A DNA stretch of 36,475 nt from NCBI RefSeq assembly GCF_943908415.1, contig NZ_CALTSY010000021.1, positions 1 through 36,475 on the forward strand, given 5' to 3'. The notes below the pieces were generated by a model. It ran no database searches. It was not told where the DNA came from and saw only the letters and a program-made list of their open reading frames with translations. Below are positions 7,407-15,678 of the stretch, piece by piece. The position numbers and the translations under genes were made by a program. Positions within the stretch are counted from its first letter, which is position 1. Each line of letters opens with the position of its first letter. The stretch is from an uncultured Anaerococcus sp. (GTDB taxonomy: Bacteria; Bacillota; Clostridia; Tissierellales; Peptoniphilaceae).

Positions 7407-7998
7407 CTAAGCCTCCTAAAGTTTCTTTAACTAGTATATAAGAACTTGCTGCACCTGGGTCTATGTGTCCTATTGATCTTTCACCAACATAGGAAGCACG
7501 TCCCTTTTTTGCCTTGATGTCTTTGGTCTTATTCATAGATTCTTCTGCTACTTTTATGACTTCATCAAAGGACTTGCCTTCATTAAGGGCCTTAGAAACA
7601 GGTTCTAGGACATCTACCATGGTCTTGTCGTTAAGCTCTGCCTTACCTCTTTGCTTAACTCCTTCTACTCCTGCTGCAAAAGCCTTGTTAAGTTCATCAC
7701 GATTAAAGTCGGTCACATCTTTAAGGCTTGCTGCAAATTTCATAAAAAATGAACCATAGAGAGGACCACTTGCTCCACCTACTTTGGAAAGCAATGTAGT
7801 AGCCACCTTATTAAATAAGTTTTTGTAATCATCAAAGTCATCTTCAAGTGCTTCTTTGGTAAAAGTAAATCCTTTTGCCATATTCACTCCATGGTCTGCA
7901 TCGCCTATGGACCTATCTAGGTCTGTTAGATAGTCCTTGTTAGCTATGATTTCATCTGATGCTTTTATTAATCTTTCTTTTACACTATTAATTTCCAT
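7399..7998 (-). CDS. dhaL: Dihydroxyacetone kinase, ADP-binding subunit
   Basis: A 199-residue DhaL/Dak2-type helical barrel. The nucleotide/Mg site is GDADHG (32-37), and the family loop VGGASGPLYGS is present. The bound ADP is the cofactor re-phosphorylated by DhaM. It lies 2 bases after dhaK and overlaps dhaM, so the three subunits are made together. Length is normal for the family. Confidence 0.95.
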   Translation of the reverse strand: MEINSVKERLIKASDEIIANKDYLTDLDRSIGDADHGVNMAKGFTFTKEALEDDFDDYKNLFNKVATTLLSKVGGASGPLYGSFFMKFAASLKDVTDFNRDELNKAFAAGVEGVKQRGKAELNDKTMVDVLEPVSKALNEGKSFDEVIKVAEESMNKTKDIKAKKGRASYVGERSIGHIDPGAASSYILVKETLGGLDD

Positions 7999-8000
7999 TA

Positions 8001-8978
8001 TTACTTCCTAACTATATCTACTTCTTGGTCTAATAATTTTAATCTATTATCATCTACTTTATATAAAGTGATTGAAAAACCTGCCATATCCATACTTGTC
8101 ATAAAGTTGCCTACATAAGTACGGGCTACTTTGATATTTTTCTCTTCTAGATAATCAGCAAGGCTGTTATTTATAAGGAATAGTTCCATTTCAGGAGTTG
8201 CACCCATACCATTTACCATTAATGCATACTCACTATTTGTATCAGTAACTTCTTCTAAGAGCCTATCAGCCATTTCCTTTACTATGTCATCTGCTGATTT
8301 CATCTCTTCTTTTTGTATGCCTTCTTCTCCATGGATACCTATTCCCATTTCAAGTTCATTATCAGCAAGGCTAAAGCTCTCCTTACCATCTGATGGGTTG
8401 GTACATGGTTTTGTTGCCATACCTATAGATTTGATATCTCCTACGATAGCATCAGCTGCTTCTTTAATTTCAGCTAGGCTTGCTCCGTTTTCTGCCATAG
8501 CGCCGAGGGTCTTATGAACAAAGATGGTTCCAGCAACTCCACGCCTATCTTCTTTCTTTTCTACAACTATGTCATCATTTACTATTACATATTCTACTTC
8601 TATATCTTCCATCTCAGCCATTTCTTTGGCCATTTCAAAATTCATCACATCGCCTTGGTAGTTTTTGATTACCATAAATACACCCTTGCCTGAGTCAGCT
8701 TTTTTGATGGCTTCTAAAACTTGGTCTGGGGTAGGGGAGGTAAATATATCTCCAGCTACTGCACAATCTAGCATACCAGCTCCTACAAAACCAGCATGAG
8801 CAGGCTCATGACCAGATCCACCGCCTGAGATAAGACCTACTTTACCTTCTACTGGGGCATCTTTACGTGCGATCACATTAGTATTTTCAATTCTGATAAT
8901 CTTATCCTTGTTTGCCTTAACCAAACCATCTAGCATTTGGTCAATTATATCCTCTGGCTTATTGATAATCTTTTTCAT
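8001..8978 (-). CDS. dhaK: Dihydroxyacetone kinase, substrate-binding subunit
   Basis: A 325-residue DhaK/Dak1-type protein that converts dihydroxyacetone to dihydroxyacetone phosphate with DhaL and DhaM. Seen are the phosphate-binding loop GGGSGHEPAH (52-61) and the histidine in GIGIHGEEG (His216), the residue that binds the substrate covalently as a hemiaminal in this family. It is the first gene of a compact dhaKLM operon, with AGGTACTT before the ATG. No glycerol dehydrogenase or transcriptional activator (DhaS/DhaR) is nearby, so the source of dihydroxyacetone is not evident from this window. Confidence 0.95.
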   Translation of the reverse strand: MKKIINKPEDIIDQMLDGLVKANKDKIIRIENTNVIARKDAPVEGKVGLISGGGSGHEPAHAGFVGAGMLDCAVAGDIFTSPTPDQVLEAIKKADSGKGVFMVIKNYQGDVMNFEMAKEMAEMEDIEVEYVIVNDDIVVEKKEDRRGVAGTIFVHKTLGAMAENGASLAEIKEAADAIVGDIKSIGMATKPCTNPSDGKESFSLADNELEMGIGIHGEEGIQKEEMKSADDIVKEMADRLLEEVTDTNSEYALMVNGMGATPEMELFLINNSLADYLEEKNIKVARTYVGNFMTSMDMAGFSITLYKVDDNRLKLLDQEVDIVRK

Positions 8979-9066
8979 AAGTACCTCCGATTATTCAAAG
9001 TCTTTCTTATAAATTTATACCCCAATAAAGGGAGATTTATTTATTGAAAATTAGAGGATTAACAAG

Positions 9067-9083
9067 TATACTTAATAAGTATA
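9067..9083. promoter_or_regulatory. 17-bp palindrome upstream of dhaK
   Basis: Perfect 8-1-8 palindrome TATACTTA-A-TAAGTATA, about 90 bases upstream of the dhaK start. It is a plausible operator for the leftward dha operon; the binding protein is unknown. Confidence 0.45.
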
Positions 9084-9178
9084 AATAAGCAAAAAATAAA
9101 GGTCAGAGTTGGTCAGAACTTTGGTCTTTTGACTATAAATAAGATAAATGGCAGTGATATTAATTTACTAAGACAATA

Positions 9179-9385
9179 GAGATTTCTCCACTCATTGCAT
9201 TCACTAGAAATGGGTTATTGGATCATTACACTTATGAATATAAGAGTATGTGAGTTTTCTAATAGTTAGTAGAAATCTTATACCATCTCGACTACATAAA
9301 AGACCAGGGATTTTGGTCTTTTGTGCTTAAAAGTAGCACAAAAGTGCGGAGAGCTTCGCAGAAGAGATTTTCATGCGAATGAAAT
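9179..9385 (-). repeat. Dispersed hairpin repeat, copy 1
   Basis: About 207 bases that align, as reverse complement, with 31100-31283. Shared blocks are an ATTTCA..GCATGAAAATC..CTTCT.CGAAGCTC segment, an AAAAGACCA hairpin followed by TATGTAGTCGA, and a GTGGAGAAATCTC end. The rest of the 8979-9475 gap is AT-rich and holds the dhaK leader and uvrB leader; I see no gene in it. No transposase or terminal inverted repeats are obvious. Confidence 0.75.
9298..9343 (+). other. Two overlapping, mutually exclusive hairpins
   Basis: Hairpin 1: AAAAGACCA (9298-9306) with TGGTCTTTT (9314-9322). Hairpin 2: TTTTGTGCT (9319-9327) with AGCACAAAA (9335-9343). Both have perfect 9-bp stems and 7-base loops, and they share the four T at 9319-9322, so the two full stems cannot form at once. 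They lie inside repeat copy 1, about 130 bases before uvrB. Confidence 0.7.
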
Positions 9386-9475
9386 GAATGTATAAAGAGA
9401 TCTCTGTATTACTAATAAATATTATTTAATTTTAATATTCATTTGCCTTAATATTTATAAAGAAAGGATTAATCT

Positions 9476-11443
9476 TTGCAAAAATTTAAGATAAATTCCG
9501 AATACAAACCACGAGGTGATCAACCTCAGGCTATAGAAACTCTTGCTAAGGGTCTTAAGGATGGTAAAAAAGACCAAATTCTTAGGGGAGTAACTGGTTC
9601 TGGTAAGACCTTTACTATGGCCAATATTATAGAAGAAGTACAAAGGCCTACCTTGGTCCTTGCTCATAACAAGACCTTGGCCTATCAGTTATTTACAGAG
9701 TTTAAGGAGTTCTTCCCAGATAACGCTGTAGAATACTTCGTATCCTATTACGATTATTATCAACCAGAGGCTTATGTAGCTGCTACTGATACATATATTG
9801 CAAAAGACTCATCTATAAACGATGAGATTGACAAGATGCGTCACTCTGCAACCATGGCTCTATTTGAAAGAAAAGATGTCATAATAGTGGCATCTGTTTC
9901 CTGTATATATGGTTTGGGAGATCCTATTGACTATAAGGAACTAGTAGTTTCCCTACGCCCTGGCCAAGAGATTGCACCAGAAGAGGTTATGAGAAAGCTC
10001 ATAGATGTTCAGTATGTGAGAAATGATATAGACTTTGATAGGGGTACCTTTAGAAGACGTGGAGATATCCTAGATGTTTTCCCAGCTGGTTTTGACCAAA
10101 AAGCCATACGATTTGAATTTTTTGGTGATGAAATAGAGGATATATCTGAGTTTGATTCCCTAACTGGTAAAGTTACAGCCAAACTTAGCCATGCCTATAT
10201 ATATCCAGCCAGCCACTATGCTACAACTAGTGCCAAGACAGAACGTGCTATTGTAACAATAGAAGAAGAGCTAGAAGAAAGACTAGCAGAGCTAAATAGA
10301 GAAAATAAATTGCTAGAAGCCCAAAGGCTTGAGCAAAGAACACGCTATGATATAGAGATGCTTAAGGAGATTGGTTTTTGTTCAGGTATAGAGAATTATT
10401 CTAGACACCTAAGTCAAAGGCCAGCGGGAAGCCGTCCTTATACCCTTATAGACTACTTCCCAGATGACTTTGTCTTGATGGTAGATGAGTCCCATGTATC
10501 TATTCCACAAGTTGGGGGTATGTATGAGGGAGATAGGGCTCGTAAGCAAAACCTTGTAGATTATGGATTTAGATTGCCATCAGCCCTAGATAATAGACCA
10601 CTTAAGTTTGATGAGTTTGAGAGTCTCATCAATCAAACAATTTATGTTTCAGCAACTCCAGGCCCATATGAAATGGAAAAAACAGGCGGAGAGATAGTTG
10701 AGCAGATCATACGTCCAACAGGCCTCTTAGACCCACTTGTTGAAGTCCGTCCTACAGAAAATCAAATAGATGACCTTATAGGAGAAATAGATCAAACAAT
10801 CAAAAAAGGTGATAGGGTACTTGTAACCACCCTTACAAAAAAGATGGCAGAAGACCTTACAACCTACCTAACAGAGACAGGTATCAAGGTAAAATACTTA
10901 CACTCAGATATAAAGACAATAGAGCGCAGTGAGATTATAAGAGAGCTAAGACTTGGAGAATTTGATGTACTTGTGGGTATCAACCTCCTACGTGAGGGTC
11001 TAGATATACCAGAAGTAAGCCTTATTACTATCCTTGATGCAGACAAGGAAGGCTTCTTACGTTCTGAAACTTCGCTCATCCAAACTATAGGACGTGCTGC
11101 CCGTAACTCAGAAGGTCATGTTATAATGTATGGAGACAAGATTACCAAATCCATGCAAAAAGCCATAGATGAGACAGCTAGACGTCGTAAGATTCAAATG
11201 GCATTTAACGAAGAACATGACATAACGCCAACAACTATTAGAAAAAATATCGGTGAGATGATTCAAGTTACAAAAGCGGCTGAAGAGGCTGAAATTGAAG
11301 AATTTAATAGAGAAGATATAGACGAAATCTTGATAAATCTTGAAAGTCAAATGTATAAGGCAGCAGAAGAGCTTGACTTTGAAAGGGCAGCCAATATACG
11401 TGACCAAATCAAGAGTATGAAAGAAAACTTCGTAGGAGTATAA
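9476..11443 (+). CDS. uvrB: Excinuclease ABC subunit B
   Basis: A 655-residue nucleotide-excision-repair helicase-like subunit that receives damaged DNA from UvrA and recruits UvrC. Walker A is GVTGSGKT (38-45), the tyrosine-rich beta-hairpin YYDYYQPEAYVAATDTY spans about 91-107, DESH is the DEAD-box equivalent, and the C-terminal UVR coiled-coil (around 615-650) binds UvrC. Length is typical. The start is TTG with AAAGAAAGG upstream. uvrA follows after one base. No convincing SOS box is visible immediately upstream. Confidence 0.97.
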   Translation: MQKFKINSEYKPRGDQPQAIETLAKGLKDGKKDQILRGVTGSGKTFTMANIIEEVQRPTLVLAHNKTLAYQLFTEFKEFFPDNAVEYFVSYYDYYQPEAYVAATDTYIAKDSSINDEIDKMRHSATMALFERKDVIIVASVSCIYGLGDPIDYKELVVSLRPGQEIAPEEVMRKLIDVQYVRNDIDFDRGTFRRRGDILDVFPAGFDQKAIRFEFFGDEIEDISEFDSLTGKVTAKLSHAYIYPASHYATTSAKTERAIVTIEEELEERLAELNRENKLLEAQRLEQRTRYDIEMLKEIGFCSGIENYSRHLSQRPAGSRPYTLIDYFPDDFVLMVDESHVSIPQVGGMYEGDRARKQNLVDYGFRLPSALDNRPLKFDEFESLINQTIYVSATPGPYEMEKTGGEIVEQIIRPTGLLDPLVEVRPTENQIDDLIGEIDQTIKKGDRVLVTTLTKKMAEDLTTYLTETGIKVKYLHSDIKTIERSEIIRELRLGEFDVLVGINLLREGLDIPEVSLITILDADKEGFLRSETSLIQTIGRAARNSEGHVIMYGDKITKSMQKAIDETARRRKIQMAFNEEHDITPTTIRKNIGEMIQVTKAAEEAEIEEFNREDIDEILINLESQMYKAAEELDFERAANIRDQIKSMKENFVGV

Positions 11444-11444
11444 A

Positions 11445-14267
11445 TTGACAGAACACGATATAGTTATAAAAGGTGCTAGGACCAATAACCTTAAAAATGT
11501 TGATATTACGCTACCACGTGATGAAATGATTGTATTTACAGGGCTTTCCGGAAGCGGAAAGTCCACTTTAGCCTTTGATACAATATATGCCGAAGGACAA
11601 AGAAGATATGTGGAAAGTCTATCATCATATGCTAGACAATTTTTGGGTAATGTCGATAAGCCAGATGTAGATAGCATAGAGGGTCTATCACCATCCATAT
11701 CCATAGACCAAAAGACAACCAACAGAAATCCTAGATCAACTGTTGCAACTGTAACAGAAATCTATGATTATTATAGATTGCTCTATGCTAGGATTGGTGA
11801 TGCTTATTGCCCAGTATGTGGCAAAAAAATCGAAGCCCAATCCATAGACCAAATGGTAGACCATATCATGGGGCTTGAGGATAGGACTAGAATACAAATA
11901 CTATCCCCGGTCATAAAGGGAAAAAAAGGTCAGCATAAAAAAGCCTTAGAAAATATACAAAAAGAAGGTTTTGTAAGAGTCATAGTAGATGGAGAACGCT
12001 ATGACCTAGAAGAAGATATAGAGCTTTCTAAGACAAAAAAACACGATATTTCTATCATAGTAGATAGGATTGTCATAAAAGAAGGTATCAATGGTAGACT
12101 TGCCGATTCTCTAGAAACAGCCCTAAGACTTTCAGATGGGATAGTATTTATAGATGTAATAGACGGGGAAGGCTTTATGCTAAGTAGCAAGCTAGCCTGT
12201 CCAGATGGCCATGTCAGCCTACCAGAAATCACTCCTAATATGTTCTCATTCAATGCACCACTTGGCATGTGCCCAGATTGTAATGGTCTAGGTTTTCACT
12301 TGCAAATAGACCCGGAACTTGTTATTCCAGATATGAACCTATCTATAAACCAAGATGCAGTAGATGCTTACAGTGGTTCAGCCAAAGACTCCTATTATTA
12401 TCAAACCATTAGAGCCATAGCTGACCACTACAAATTTTCCTATGATGAGCCCATCAAAAACGCACCAAAAGGCCTAGTAGATGATATCCTCTATGGGACA
12501 GACTACGACTTAAACTTTGTATTTGATTCAAGATTTTCTGGTAGAAAGAGATATAAGGGTAAGTTTGAAGGAGCTGTTATAAATCTAGCAGATAGGTATG
12601 AGAGGACAGGATCTGAAACTCAAAGAAAAAGATTTAGAGAATTCATGGGTGAAGAAGAGTGCAAGACCTGCCATGGAGATAGACTAAAGCCAGAAGTCCT
12701 ATCTATAAAAATAGATGAAACAAATATATCAGAACTTACGAAATTATCTGTAGAAAAATCAGCAGAGTTTTTTGATGAGCTCAAGCTATCTGAGATGAAA
12801 GCAAATATTGCAGAGCTTATCATAAAAGAGATAAAAGCAAGGCTTAAGTTCCTCAATGATGTAGGACTTGGATATCTAACCCTAAGCCGAGCTGCATCAA
12901 CCCTTTCAGGAGGGGAGAGTCAGAGAATAAGGCTTGCCACACAAATAGGTTCAGGCTTAGTTGGAGTTTGCTATGTACTTGATGAGCCATCCATTGGCCT
13001 CCATCAAAGAGACAATGACAAACTCATAGCTTCTCTAAGAAATCTAACAAATATAGGTAACACTCTAATAGTTGTAGAACATGATGAAGATACCATACGT
13101 GAGGCTGATTATATAGTAGATATAGGACCACGAGCTGGAGTCCATGGTGGTGAGATAGTTGCCAAGGGATCTGTAAAAGATATCATAAAAGCAAAGAGAT
13201 CTATCACAGGAGACTACCTATCAGGTAGAAGAGAAATCCCTATACCACAAGAGCGTAGAGTAAGTGATGATTTTATAGAGATAAAGGGAGCAGCTGAGAA
13301 CAATCTAAAGGGTATAGATGTCAAAATCCCAATAGGAGTACTCACATCTGTTACAGGAGTATCAGGATCAGGTAAGTCCTCCCTAGTAAATGAGATACTC
13401 TATAAATCAGTAACCAAAAAGCTAAATAAGACCAAGGTAAGACCAGGTAAACACGATGAAATCCTAGGTCTTGATAAAATCGATAAGGTGATAGCTATCG
13501 ATCAATCACCTATAGGCAGAACTCCAAGGTCAAACCCAGCAACCTATACCAAGGTATTTGATAACATTCGTGATGTCTTTGCCATGACTAATGAAGCCAA
13601 GATGAAAGGCTACAATAAAGGCAGGTTTTCCTTTAATGTCAAAGGTGGACGCTGTGAAGCATGCAAGGGTGATGGGACAATCAAGGTAGACATGATGTTC
13701 TTACCAGATGTTTATGTACCTTGCGAAGTTTGCCATGGTAAACGCTACAACAGGGAAACACTTGAAGTAAAATATAAGGGCAAGGATATATCAGAAGTTT
13801 TAGATATGACAGTAGAAGAAGGCATAGAATTTTTTGCCAACCACCCACCTATAGTAAGGAAGCTTCAAACCTTATATGATGTAGGCCTAGGCTATATCAA
13901 AATTGGCCAACCATCTACAGAATTATCAGGTGGGGAAGCTCAGAGGGTAAAGCTTGCCACAGAACTTGCAAAAGTAGGTACAGGACAAACCCTATATATC
14001 CTTGATGAGCCAACAACTGGTCTTCATATGGCAGATGTTCATAAATTAATCGACGTTTTAAATAGACTTGTCGATCAAAATAACACAGTAGTAGTAATTG
14101 AGCATAACTTAGATGTCATAAAGGTATCAGATTATCTAGTAGATCTCGGGCCAGAAGGTGGAGATGGAGGCGGCAGCTTGGTCGCATCCGGTACTCCAGA
14201 AGATATAGCAAAGAAGAAAAAGTCATATACAGGCCAGTATTTAAAGAAAATATTGAAGAAAAAATAG
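11445..14267 (+). CDS. uvrA: Excinuclease ABC subunit A
   Basis: A 940-residue damage-recognition ATPase with two ABC modules. Walker A motifs are GLSGSGKS (33-40) and GVSGSGKS (about 638-645); signatures are LSGGESQRI (about 487) and LSGGEAQRV (about 828). Zinc-finger cysteines are visible in CPVCGKK, in MCPDCNGLG and in CEACKGDG...CEVCHGK. The first half of one finger reads CPDGH instead of CxxC, a Cys/His variant. The start is TTG one base after uvrB stops, with GGAG in the uvrB end, so the two are co-translated. Confidence 0.97.
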   Translation: MTEHDIVIKGARTNNLKNVDITLPRDEMIVFTGLSGSGKSTLAFDTIYAEGQRRYVESLSSYARQFLGNVDKPDVDSIEGLSPSISIDQKTTNRNPRSTVATVTEIYDYYRLLYARIGDAYCPVCGKKIEAQSIDQMVDHIMGLEDRTRIQILSPVIKGKKGQHKKALENIQKEGFVRVIVDGERYDLEEDIELSKTKKHDISIIVDRIVIKEGINGRLADSLETALRLSDGIVFIDVIDGEGFMLSSKLACPDGHVSLPEITPNMFSFNAPLGMCPDCNGLGFHLQIDPELVIPDMNLSINQDAVDAYSGSAKDSYYYQTIRAIADHYKFSYDEPIKNAPKGLVDDILYGTDYDLNFVFDSRFSGRKRYKGKFEGAVINLADRYERTGSETQRKRFREFMGEEECKTCHGDRLKPEVLSIKIDETNISELTKLSVEKSAEFFDELKLSEMKANIAELIIKEIKARLKFLNDVGLGYLTLSRAASTLSGGESQRIRLATQIGSGLVGVCYVLDEPSIGLHQRDNDKLIASLRNLTNIGNTLIVVEHDEDTIREADYIVDIGPRAGVHGGEIVAKGSVKDIIKAKRSITGDYLSGRREIPIPQERRVSDDFIEIKGAAENNLKGIDVKIPIGVLTSVTGVSGSGKSSLVNEILYKSVTKKLNKTKVRPGKHDEILGLDKIDKVIAIDQSPIGRTPRSNPATYTKVFDNIRDVFAMTNEAKMKGYNKGRFSFNVKGGRCEACKGDGTIKVDMMFLPDVYVPCEVCHGKRYNRETLEVKYKGKDISEVLDMTVEEGIEFFANHPPIVRKLQTLYDVGLGYIKIGQPSTELSGGEAQRVKLATELAKVGTGQTLYILDEPTTGLHMADVHKLIDVLNRLVDQNNTVVVIEHNLDVIKVSDYLVDLGPEGGDGGGSLVASGTPEDIAKKKKSYTGQYLKKILKKK

Positions 14268-14275
14268 GAGATGTT

Positions 14276-14554
14276 ATGGGATTAGAAGAAAAAAGAGATA
14301 ATAAAGATGATAATTCATTAGATGCAAAATCAAACGGTAGGCCAGTAAGCTTTAGCATGGGAGATGGAAATGACTTTTCCATAGACTTACCAACAAGCCT
14401 GCCAGGAGAAGAAAATATGACTACTAATGATATGGGAAGCGAAGATTTAGAGAAGATAGCAAATGATTTAGATGCCAAGACAAAAGAGATGGAAGATGTC
14501 CTAAAAGATATGGGCATAGATGATATAGACCAATTTATAAGAGATAACCAATAA
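14276..14554 (+). CDS. Small acidic protein of unknown function downstream of uvrA
   Basis: A 92-residue, strongly acidic, probably cytosolic protein, 8 bases after uvrA with AGGAGAT before the ATG. The N-terminal half is low in hydrophobics (likely disordered); the C-terminal part (SEDLEKIANDLDAKTKEMED onward) looks helical, ending DIDQFIRDNQ. No domain is recognised. Position, ribosome site and the terminator after it make it the third gene of the uvrBA transcript. Confidence 0.75.
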   Translation: MGLEEKRDNKDDNSLDAKSNGRPVSFSMGDGNDFSIDLPTSLPGEENMTTNDMGSEDLEKIANDLDAKTKEMEDVLKDMGIDDIDQFIRDNQ

Positions 14555-14559
14555 TCAAG

Positions 14560-14590
14560 AACTAGCGGAGAATACTTCGCTAGTTTTTTA
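14560..14590 (+). terminator. Terminator of the uvrBA operon
   Basis: Stem AACTAGCG (14560-14567) with CGCTAGTT (14578-14585), extended inward by three pairs, one of them G-U, around an AATA loop, then TTTTTT. Confidence 0.9.
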
Positions 14591-14713
14591 ATTTTGATTT
14601 TTATTAAATATTAGGCTTATCTTGCAATATTATATAATCTTTCAAGAACTGATATATTCTAACTAAAAGACTTGTCGGATATAGCTATTTATACATTTGG
14701 AATTTTAAATATA

Positions 14714-14768
14714 TTTGACAAGTTCACTTGGCGCATATATAATTAAATTACCAAGTAAACTTGTCAAA
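14714..14768 (+). promoter_or_regulatory. Consensus promoter inside an 18-bp inverted repeat
   Basis: TTTGACAAGTTCACTTGG (14714-14731) and CCAAGTAAACTTGTCAAA (14751-14768) are inverted repeats with one mismatch. Within them, -35 TTGACA (14715-14720) and -10 TATAAT (14738-14743) are both perfect, with a 17-base spacer. One arm covers the -35 and the other starts near the transcription start. A further half-site ACTTGTC lies at 14670-14676. This is the expected layout of an autoregulated operator for the XRE protein encoded at 15112. Confidence 0.8.
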
Positions 14769-14783
14769 GAAAGAGAGGAATGT

Positions 14784-15104
14784 ATGGATAGAGAAGAAAT
14801 TTTGGCAAAAAGTAGGAAAGATTATGAGAAGAATGATGACCTAATGATTGAAGTCTTATCAAAAGCAGGGAAGAAATCAAGTGAAGTTGGGCTAATCATA
14901 ACAGCTATCATAGTTATAGTAGATGCGTTTTTTTATAATAGATATAATTTTGGTGTTCAAGCGATATATTTTGCAATAGAGGCAACTAGATTTATCACAA
15001 AATACAAATATCTTAAAGATAAGAAAAATTTGACTTTTGGCATAGTACTAGGTCTTGGAGCGGTATTATTTATCATTGCTCATTTTAAAAGTTTAAGTAA
15101 ATGA
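14784..15104 (+). CDS. Small membrane protein (DUF6442-like)
   Basis: A 106-residue protein. The start is placed at the ATG at 14784 (beginning MDREEILAKSRKDYEKND) because GAGAGGA precedes it; an in-frame start at 14715 would lie inside the promoter. A charged N-terminus is followed by about three membrane helices. The opening EEILxKSRK and the layout resemble DUF6442 proteins, which usually sit beside a small XRE regulator, as here (7 bases downstream). Function unknown; it could be a membrane partner of the regulator. Confidence 0.75.
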   Translation: MDREEILAKSRKDYEKNDDLMIEVLSKAGKKSSEVGLIITAIIVIVDAFFYNRYNFGVQAIYFAIEATRFITKYKYLKDKKNLTFGIVLGLGAVLFIIAHFKSLSK

Positions 15105-15111
15105 GGTTATA

Positions 15112-15318
15112 ATGGATGAACAATTAGTTTTAAAAAATAGGTTAAAAGAAGTACGAAAATCCAAAGGATATACTCAACAAAGCCTAGCGGATGAAGTTGG
15201 AGTTTCTAGAAATACCATAAGCTCTATAGAAACAGGACAATTCAATCCGAATGCCAAGCTAGCCTTGATTTTGTGTATAGCATTAGATGAGAAGTTTGAA
15301 GATTTATTTTATTTTTAA
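15112..15318 (+). CDS. Small XRE-family helix-turn-helix regulator
   Basis: A 68-residue protein consisting of a single HTH: QQSLADEVGVSRNTISSIET is the DNA-binding unit, followed by NPNAKLALILCIALDEKFEDLF. It is co-transcribed with the membrane protein before it and the ABC genes after it. The inverted repeat over the shared promoter is the likely binding site, making this an autorepressed regulator of the ABC exporter unit. AGGTTATA precedes the ATG. Confidence 0.88.
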   Translation: MDEQLVLKNRLKEVRKSKGYTQQSLADEVGVSRNTISSIETGQFNPNAKLALILCIALDEKFEDLFYF

Positions 15319-15346
15319 AATAAATGATAAAAAAAGGAGTAAACAT

Positions 15347-15573
15347 ATGATTGAAATTAAAAAAAATCCAAATCCTTTGGAAGACTACAAGCCTTAAATG
15401 ATGCATCATTTAAGGTCGAAAAGGGTGACGTATTTGGTTGTCATCGGACAAAACGGAGCCTGCAAATCTACACTATTTAGATGTATGATAGACTTTTTTG
15501 ATGATTATAAAGGTTCTATCAGCTATGAAGGAATGCTTATTAAGGATATTACCATAAAAAAGATATGTTCTAT
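15347..15573 (+). pseudogene. Decayed 5' copy of the ABC ATPase gene
   Basis: About 225 bases nearly parallel to the first 230 of the intact gene at 15679, including the same start (ATGATTGAA), ribosome site and the block encoding IGQNGA to SYEGM. The frame breaks early: the first frame reaches TAA after 16 codons, and an extra T is present where the intact copy has GGTGTCATC. The Walker A glycine codon has become TGC (NGACKS instead of NGAGKS). Similarity stops after codons for the IKDV region. It is a partial tandem duplication that has lost function; the 15398-15655 open frame is only a remnant. Confidence 0.85.
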
Positions 15574-15597
15574 AATATATATTCTTATTTATAATAT

Positions 15598-15628
15598 GAT
15601 ATATTATCAAAGTAGAATATCTTTTTTT
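15598..15628 (+). terminator. Weak terminator-like hairpin
   Basis: GATAT (15598-15602) can pair with ATATC (15617-15621), followed by a run of T. The stem is short. It lies between the decayed and intact ATPase copies and could reduce read-through from the upstream promoter. Confidence 0.35.
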
Positions 15629-15678
15629 TCTATGTTAAAATATCAGAGATTATAATACAAAATGAAGGAAGGAAAACT

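Noticed and set aside
9108..9122. GAACTTTGGTCT as a possible SOS (LexA/DinR) box for uvrBA
   Set aside because: It departs from GAAC-N4-GTTC in the right half and lies about 360 bases upstream of uvrB, far from any promoter.
11108..11722. 204-codon leftward open frame
   Set aside because: Shadow of uvrB/uvrA coding DNA; no ribosome site and no recognisable domain.
14715..14783. Upstream start for the small membrane protein
   Set aside because: That region holds the promoter and operator; the ATG at 14784 has a ribosome site.
15398..15655. 85-codon open frame as an independent ABC protein
   Set aside because: It is the remnant frame of a frameshifted partial duplicate, lacks a proper start and ribosome site, and its Walker A is broken.
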